From: an uncultured Rhodobacter sp.
Lineage (GTDB): Bacteria; Pseudomonadota; Alphaproteobacteria; Rhodobacterales; Rhodobacteraceae
NCBI GenBank assembly: GCA_945952585.1
Contig: CAMFII010000001.1
Location: 248,001-312,000, forward strand
Direction: 5' to 3'
Length of the DNA stretch: 64,000 nt
Part shown: piece by piece, positions 59,285 through 64,000 of the stretch
Layout of the letters: every line of letters starts with the position of its first letter
How positions within the stretch are numbered: the first letter of the stretch is position 1
Made by a program: the position numbers and the translations under genes
Notes under the pieces: model-generated
The model's input: the letters and a program-made list of their open reading frames with translations, nothing else
Told to the model about the DNA's origin: nothing
The model's database searches: none

Positions 59285-61366
59285 TCAGTCCACCGCCAGG
59301 TCGGTGATCTCGCGCCGGAAGGAGGGAACGTCGCCCCAGTCTTCCTGCCACACGCCGGTGTCGAGTTCACGGGCATAGCGGTGGCCCGCGAAGGTTGCCC
59401 AGGCGATCGGGCCGGGTGCGGCGGCATCACCGATCAGCTGAACCGAGCGGATGCCGGCATCCGCCCAGTCGGCGGCCCGCGCCTTAAGGGCGTGATAAAG
59501 CCCGTCCGTCGAAAGCCGCGAGGCGACCATCACCAGCGCATCGCACCCCATCGCGGACCGGGCATCGGTATAGCTGCAGCAGGTCTCGATCCCATCTTCG
59601 CGGATCGCGGCGATGCCGGTGTTCAGCACGATCCGCACGCCCGCAGCCGCCAGACGGCGATGGATTGCCCCCTGCTCCAGCGTGTTGATCGTCCAGTCCG
59701 AGACATAGGCCGAGGGCGTGACCAGCGTCACCTCGCAGCCTTTCTGCGCCAGAAGCTCGGCCAGGACGCCGCCCATGTAGTAATGGTCATCGTCAAAGAC
59801 CACGACACGGCCCGAAGGCAGACGCCCGTCCATGATGTCATCGGGGGTGTAGACCGGAAGGCGGCCCGCCGTCGGGATCGGCATTACATGCTGGCGCGCC
59901 ACGCCATCGGCGCGCCACTGCGCCCCCGTCGCGATGCAGACATTCTGGAAGCCGAACTCCAGCACCTCGTCCGGACCAAGCTCCGAGCCCTGATACATCT
60001 GCACATTCGGCCGCTGCCCGAGCTGGTACAGGCGGTAGTCGACCACCCTTCCCCAGGCCGACAAGCCCGGCAGGGTCCGCTCGCGCGTCACCCGGCCGCC
60101 GAAGACATCCCGCGCCTCGGCCACGGCCACATCGTAGCCGCGCAGCGACAGGGCGCGCGCGGCCTCGAGCCCCGCCGGGCCCGAGCCGATCACCAGCACG
60201 TTTTCGCTTTCCCCACGCGCCGCGATCTTTTCCGGATGCCAGCCGCGGCGCCATTCCTCCATCCATGTCGGGTTCTGCGTGCAGCGGCCCATGCCCTGCG
60301 TCATGTCGCCGGTGATGCAGATGTTGCAGCCGATGCATTCGCGAATGTCCTCGATCCGGCCTTCCTCGACCTTCTTCGGCAGGAAGGGATCGGCAATCGA
60401 CGGCCGGGCGCAGCCGATGAAGTCGAGCGTGCCCGAGCGGATCATCCGCACCATGACATCGGGCGAGGTGAAGCGGCCAACGCCGACCACCGGCTTGTCG
60501 GTCAACTCGCGGATGCCGCGCACCAGTTGCTCCTGTGCGGCTTCCTCCTTGAAACGCGAAGGGCCCGAGCAATCCTCCCACGTTCCTTGCGCCAGGTCCC
60601 AGAGGTCAGGCAGGTCGCGGTTCATCTCGATGAAGTCGCGCACCTCCGCGTTAGAGAAGCCAAGGTCGCCGATGGTCTCGTCCAGACTGACCCGCAACGT
60701 CAGCGCCATGCTGTCGCCCACCGCGTCGCGCATGTCGCCGATCACCTCGCGCGCGAAACGCGAGCGGTTTTCCAGACTGCCGCCATACTCGTCGGACCGC
60801 TGGTTGGTCGCCCGGCTCAGGAAATGCTGGAAGATGCCGAAACCATGCGCGCCATAAAGGCAGATCAGGTCGAACTCGGCCGCCTTGCAGCGCTTTGCGG
60901 CGTTGACGAACCAGCGCCGCAGGTTGCGGATGTCGGACTTGTCCATCGCCCGGGCCTGCACCGGGTCGTTGGTGAAAGTGCGGATCGGCAGCGCCGAGGG
61001 CGCAAGCGGCACTTCCTTGGTGTACATGTTCGGGCCGTTGATGCCCGAATAGGCCAGCTGGATTCCGGCCAGCGCCCCATGGGTCTTCATCGCCCGCGCC
61101 ATCTTGCGAAGCATGGGGATGTCCTTGTCCTCCCACAGGCGCAGCTCGATGAAGGGCGTGATTTCCGAGGTCGGGTGCATCTCGGTCTGTTCGGTGAAGA
61201 TCACGCCCCAGCCGCCTTCGGCCTTGACCCCGCGCATCGCCGCAGCGGCTGACGGGTCGCGGTAGCCGCCCCCGTTGCAATGCGGAACCTGGTAGAAGCG
61301 GTTCTTAGCCGTGAGCGGGCCGATTGCCATCGGTTCGAACAGGATGTCGTATCTCGGATCGCGCAC
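59285..61366 (-). CDS. Histamine/trimethylamine dehydrogenase-family flavoprotein
   Basis: 693 residues: Old-Yellow-Enzyme barrel with covalent FMN (1-~335), a 4Fe-4S segment and two Rossmann domains. Starting at the GTG at 61366 (GGGGA upstream), MRDPRYDILFEP parallels trimethylamine dehydrogenase, and the flavin-binding cysteine in NRFYQVPHC is exactly C30. Cluster cysteines C344, C347, C350 and C362 follow the TMADH spacing with one residue less before the last. Pocket residues at the TMADH aromatic bowl (Tyr60, Trp264, Trp355) are Gln60, Trp263 and Asp354 here. To my knowledge that is the pattern of Nocardioides histamine dehydrogenase (Gln65, Trp267, Asp358). So it should deaminate a primary amine such as histamine. 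Confidence 0.85.
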   Translation of the reverse strand: MRDPRYDILFEPMAIGPLTAKNRFYQVPHCNGGGYRDPSAAAAMRGVKAEGGWGVIFTEQTEMHPTSEITPFIELRLWEDKDIPMLRKMARAMKTHGALAGIQLAYSGINGPNMYTKEVPLAPSALPIRTFTNDPVQARAMDKSDIRNLRRWFVNAAKRCKAAEFDLICLYGAHGFGIFQHFLSRATNQRSDEYGGSLENRSRFAREVIGDMRDAVGDSMALTLRVSLDETIGDLGFSNAEVRDFIEMNRDLPDLWDLAQGTWEDCSGPSRFKEEAAQEQLVRGIRELTDKPVVGVGRFTSPDVMVRMIRSGTLDFIGCARPSIADPFLPKKVEEGRIEDIRECIGCNICITGDMTQGMGRCTQNPTWMEEWRRGWHPEKIAARGESENVLVIGSGPAGLEAARALSLRGYDVAVAEARDVFGGRVTRERTLPGLSAWGRVVDYRLYQLGQRPNVQMYQGSELGPDEVLEFGFQNVCIATGAQWRADGVARQHVMPIPTAGRLPVYTPDDIMDGRLPSGRVVVFDDDHYYMGGVLAELLAQKGCEVTLVTPSAYVSDWTINTLEQGAIHRRLAAAGVRIVLNTGIAAIREDGIETCCSYTDARSAMGCDALVMVASRLSTDGLYHALKARAADWADAGIRSVQLIGDAAAPGPIAWATFAGHRYARELDTGVWQEDWGDVPSFRREITDLAVD

Positions 61367-61452
61367 CGGTATCCCCAAAGCAGTTGAGCAGTCGCCCCGA
61401 ACGGACCGGGGAACCAGACCGCACGCTGGCCTTGGCGCGCGGCCGAAGTAAA

Positions 61453-61489
61453 TTACGGGTTTCGTAAGTATTGCTTAGGCCGACACTAA
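61453..61489 (-). promoter_or_regulatory. Two LysR-type boxes upstream of the amine dehydrogenase gene
   Basis: TTACGGGTTTCGTAA (61453-61467, arms TTACG/CGTAA) and TTAGGCCGACACTAA (61475-61489, within CTTAG-N7-CTAAG) both have the T-N11-A form. They start 22 bp apart, two turns of the helix. They lie in the 147-nt gap between the amine dehydrogenase start and the end of the LysR gene. Confidence 0.65.
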
Positions 61490-61513
61490 GCTATTCCCCG
61501 CCCATCCCCAAAT

Positions 61514-62455
61514 TCACCTGTCCTCTGCCACGATGCGCGGCTGACCGGCTGCAGAGGTGGACAGGTTTTCCCGGCAATGGGCGACAAAGGCGCGGGCCTT
61601 GCTGAAACTCGCGCCGCCCCCGGCATGGACAAGCCCCATGCGCAGCGGACGGACCGGCCCCGTCAGGGCGGCAAAGCGCAGCCTGTGCCCGTCAGGCGAA
61701 AGATCGGTCACCGGCGGGATGTTGGCGATGGTGTAGCCGAAGCCGTTGGCGACCAGCGACTGGGCAATCGGCAAATCGCGCGTCCTCTCGACGATGTTCG
61801 GCCTGACGCCCGCGGCTGCAAACAGTGCGAGGAAGTAGTCGGAACTCAGCGGGAGATCGAGCAGCACCATCGGATAGGGCGCAACCTCGGCCAGGTCAAC
61901 GCTGTCGCGGCCCGCCAGGGGGTGCGCCTCGGGCAGGACCAGATAGGGGGGCAGCGTGGCAAGTTCCACGAAGACCAGATCGGCGGGAATGCTCAGGTCA
62001 TAAGTCAGGGCGATGTCGATATCGGCGTTCCGCAACATCTCGATCAGCGCCATCTGGTGCGCCTCGGTCTGCAGGAACTCGATCTCGGGATAGCGGTCGA
62101 CAAAGCCCCGGCGCAGATGCGGCAGCACGATCTGGGCGAAGGTCTGCAGGCATCCGACCTTGAAGGGTCCGCGGACACGTCCCGTGATGTCGTTGGCCAG
62201 ATCGTTCAGACGGTCGGCATCGCGCAGGACGGCCTGCGCTTCGGCCAGAAAGGCCCGGCCGTCCCGGGTCAGGGACATCCCCTGCGCATGCTTGCGCACG
62301 AAGAAGGGAAAGCCGAACTCGGCCTCGAGTTGCGCGATCGAGGTCGAGATCGACGGCGGCGAGACGCTGAGCTTCTCTGCCGCCTGCGAGATCGAGCCGC
62401 ATTCGCCAACCGCCACCAGGTATTCAAGCTGGCGCAGAGTAAAGCGCAGCGGCAT
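61514..62455 (-). CDS. LysR-family transcriptional regulator
   Basis: 313 residues. N-terminal winged helix FTLRQLEYLVAVGECGSISQ, AAEKLSVSPPSISTSIAQLE; then a periplasmic-binding-like effector domain (VRGPFKVGCLQTFAQIVLPH, DIALTYDLSIPADLVFVELA). ATG at 62455 has GGAGGA upstream. It is encoded between the aldehyde dehydrogenase and amine dehydrogenase genes, all in the same direction, with two LysR boxes just downstream of it, in front of the amine dehydrogenase. It probably activates that gene in response to its substrate amine. Confidence 0.88.
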   Translation of the reverse strand: MPLRFTLRQLEYLVAVGECGSISQAAEKLSVSPPSISTSIAQLEAEFGFPFFVRKHAQGMSLTRDGRAFLAEAQAVLRDADRLNDLANDITGRVRGPFKVGCLQTFAQIVLPHLRRGFVDRYPEIEFLQTEAHQMALIEMLRNADIDIALTYDLSIPADLVFVELATLPPYLVLPEAHPLAGRDSVDLAEVAPYPMVLLDLPLSSDYFLALFAAAGVRPNIVERTRDLPIAQSLVANGFGYTIANIPPVTDLSPDGHRLRFAALTGPVRPLRMGLVHAGGGASFSKARAFVAHCRENLSTSAAGQPRIVAEDR

Positions 62456-62504
62456 TCGCGGTCCTCCGGTCACCGCCGTCAGAATAGGGGCGGCGTCCGG
62501 CCGA

Positions 62505-63986
62505 TCAATAGCTGATCCAGGTCGTCTTGAGCGCGCTGTACTTGTCGAAGCTGTGCAGCGACAGGTCCCGCCCGAAACCGGACTGCTTCATGCCGCCAAA
62601 GGGCGTCATGGCGCTGAGGGCATCCACCGTGTTGACCGAGACGGTCCCGGCATGAAGTCGCGCCGACAGGTCGAGCGCCCGCGACAGGTCCCGCGTCCAG
62701 AGCGAGGCGGCAAGGCCATAAACCGTGTCATTGGCCATCGCCACCGCCTCGTCCTCGGTGCGGAAGGTCTGGATCGACAGCACCGGGCCGAAGATCTCGT
62801 CCCGCACGATGCGGGCGTCGGACCCCGCGCCGGCAAAGACCGTCGGCTGGATGAAGGCGTCCGATCCGTTCAGGCTGACACGCTCGCCGCCGCAGACCAG
62901 CCGCGCCTCGGCCCGCCCCTGCGCGATGAAGCGCATGACCGTGTCGGCATGGGAGCGGTCCACCATCGACCCCATGGCTGACGACGGATCGAGGGGGTCG
63001 CCTGGCAGCGCCTGCGCGGCGCGCGCGGCCATCCGGTCGATCATCTCGTCGGCGATGCTTTCATGGACCAGCATCCGGCTGTTGGCCGAGCAGACCTCGC
63101 CCTGGTTGAAGAAGATGCCGAAGGCCGCCATGTCGGCGGCGCGGTCAAGGTCGGCATCGGGGAAGATCAGGTTGGGGCTCTTACCGCCGGTCTCAAGCCA
63201 GACCTGCTTCATGTTGGACTCGCCGGCATAGCGCATGAACAGCTTGCCGACCGCGGTCGAGCCGGTGAAAACGAGGCAATCGACATCGGGATGGCGGCCA
63301 AGCGCCTGGCCCGCATCCTCGCCGAAGCCGGGTACCACGTTCAGAACGCCGTCCGGCAAACCGGCCTCGGCCGCAAGCTCCGCGAGCCTCAGCGCAGAAA
63401 GCGGTGACTGCTCGGCCGGTTTCAGCACCACCGAATTGCCGGTCGCCAGCGCCGGGGCCAGCTTCCATGTCGCCATGTCGAGCGGGAAGTTCCACGGCAC
63501 CACCGCGCCCACGACCCCGAGCGGTACGCGGCGGACCATGGCCAGGTTGCGCCCGCCGGTCGGGGCGATCTCGTCATAAAGCTTGTCGATCGCCTCGGCG
63601 TGCCACTGGAAGAAATGCGCCGAACCGGGCGCGTCGATGCTGGCGGCATCCTTGACCAGCTTGCCCATGTCGAGGCTGTCGAGCAGCGCGAGTTCCGGCA
63701 CGTTCTCGCGGATCAGCGCGGCAAGGCGCAGGAGAACCTCCTTGCGCTCTGCCGGGGTCTTGCCCGACCAACGGCCATCGGCAAAGGCCCGGCGGGCGGC
63801 AATCACGGCACGGTCGATATCCTCGGCTCCGCCGCGCGCGACATCTGTCAGGACGTCGGCCGTTGCCGGGTTCACCGTCTCGAAGCGCGCGCCCGAGGCC
63901 GAGGGCACGAACCGTCCATCGATGAAGCACTGGTTGCGAAAGCGCAGGCCGGCGGCGCGGGACTTCCATTCGGCATGGGTGAACAT
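62505..63986 (-). CDS. Aldehyde dehydrogenase (gamma-glutamyl-aminobutyraldehyde/PuuC type)
   Basis: 493 residues. [56 protein letters not shown], catalytic Cys in FFNQGEVCSANSRMLVHESI, EIFGPVLSIQTF and [14 protein letters not shown]. Close in type to PuuC and related aminoaldehyde dehydrogenases. ATG at 63986 has GAGGAT at a good distance; a GTG at 63998 is an alternative. The gene appears complete at the right window edge. It would oxidise the aldehyde produced by the neighbouring amine dehydrogenase, for example imidazole acetaldehyde. Confidence 0.9.
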   Translation of the reverse strand: MFTHAEWKSRAAGLRFRNQCFIDGRFVPSASGARFETVNPATADVLTDVARGGAEDIDRAVIAARRAFADGRWSGKTPAERKEVLLRLAALIRENVPELALLDSLDMGKLVKDAASIDAPGSAHFFQWHAEAIDKLYDEIAPTGGRNLAMVRRVPLGVVGAVVPWNFPLDMATWKLAPALATGNSVVLKPAEQSPLSALRLAELAAEAGLPDGVLNVVPGFGEDAGQALGRHPDVDCLVFTGSTAVGKLFMRYAGESNMKQVWLETGGKSPNLIFPDADLDRAADMAAFGIFFNQGEVCSANSRMLVHESIADEMIDRMAARAAQALPGDPLDPSSAMGSMVDRSHADTVMRFIAQGRAEARLVCGGERVSLNGSDAFIQPTVFAGAGSDARIVRDEIFGPVLSIQTFRTEDEAVAMANDTVYGLAASLWTRDLSRALDLSARLHAGTVSVNTVDALSAMTPFGGMKQSGFGRDLSLHSFDKYSALKTTWISY

Positions 63987-64000
63987 CGGTATCCTCACTC

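Noticed and set aside
58064-61252. A 1062-codon plus-strand open frame
   Set aside because: It is antisense to the amidohydrolase and the histamine-dehydrogenase-like gene, His/Arg/Gly-rich with no domain; a shadow of the GC-rich third codon positions. Similar long antisense frames at 567-2633, 2935-4713, 10026-11714, 11614-13560, 14315-15964 and 27463-29601 were dropped for the same reason.
1-64000. tRNA, rRNA, CRISPR arrays, insertion sequences, attachment sites
   Set aside because: I looked for cloverleaf-like segments, regularly spaced repeats and terminal inverted repeats in the intergenic regions and found none that I could support.

Overview
The window looks like chromosomal DNA of a GC-rich alphaproteobacterium, most likely Rhodobacterales (Rhodobacter/Paracoccus relatives). 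Pointers are the uniformly GC-rich coding sequence, frequent GTG/TTG starts, ATGA/TGATG stop-start overlaps, an SqrR/BigR-type sulfide operator (ATTC-N8-GAAT) and an alphaproteobacterial style of PQQ/ethanol-oxidation locus. I see no rRNA, tRNA, CRISPR, insertion sequence or prophage.

Region 1 (1-7.8 kb), sulfide response and export. A minus-strand operon holds sulfide:quinone oxidoreductase (sqr), a small DUF2892 membrane protein, an RND adaptor and an RND pump that is cut by the window edge. Its promoter is flanked by two SqrR-like operators. Divergent from it are HlyD, RbbA and an ABC-2 permease, a YhiI-RbbA-YhhJ type exporter.

Region 2 (7.9-24.75 kb), a 17-kb minus-strand catabolic run for an unidentified sugar-like substrate: Gfo/Idh/MocA dehydrogenase, CoA-transferase, crotonase, aldehyde dehydrogenase, a complete sugar ABC importer, two GMC oxidoreductases, an SDR, a Dabb protein, a DUF993 TIM-barrel aldolase-like protein, a LacI regulator and glycerate 2-kinase. 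The promoter at its head (TTGACA-N17-TATAGA) carries two LacI-like operators with a central CG.

Region 3 (24.8-46.5 kb), a PQQ-dependent alcohol oxidation island: ApbE and a NosR-like FMN/Fe-S membrane protein, a NitT/TauT-type ABC transporter whose binding-protein gene is broken by a 95-bp tandem duplication, an ErcS-like hybrid kinase, a FIST protein, a NarL/LuxR response regulator, a PQQ alcohol dehydrogenase with the lanthanide-type Asp, the PQQ-catabolism ABC transporter set (PedA1A2BC-like), PedF- and PedG-like periplasmic proteins, pqqABCDE and a second cytochrome c. A 7-2-7 inverted repeat (TACGACC-AA-GGTCGAA and degenerate forms) recurs in front of its transcription units and marks a probable regulon.

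Region 4 (46.7-57.6 kb) has a DUF1989 gene, a crotonase and then a tight plus-strand operon: class III nucleotide cyclase/AAA/TPR protein, family-1-type encapsulin shell protein, a DUF3237 protein with an extra N-terminal domain, a phytoene-desaturase-like flavoenzyme and a polyprenyl diphosphate synthase, with a small convergent protein at the end. This is the best candidate for an undescribed system: a possible nanocompartment linked to isoprenoid chemistry.

Region 5 (57.6-64 kb), amine catabolism: an amidohydrolase, a histamine-dehydrogenase-like flavoprotein (Cys30 and the Gln/Trp/Asp pocket triad), a LysR regulator with tandem boxes and an aldehyde dehydrogenase.
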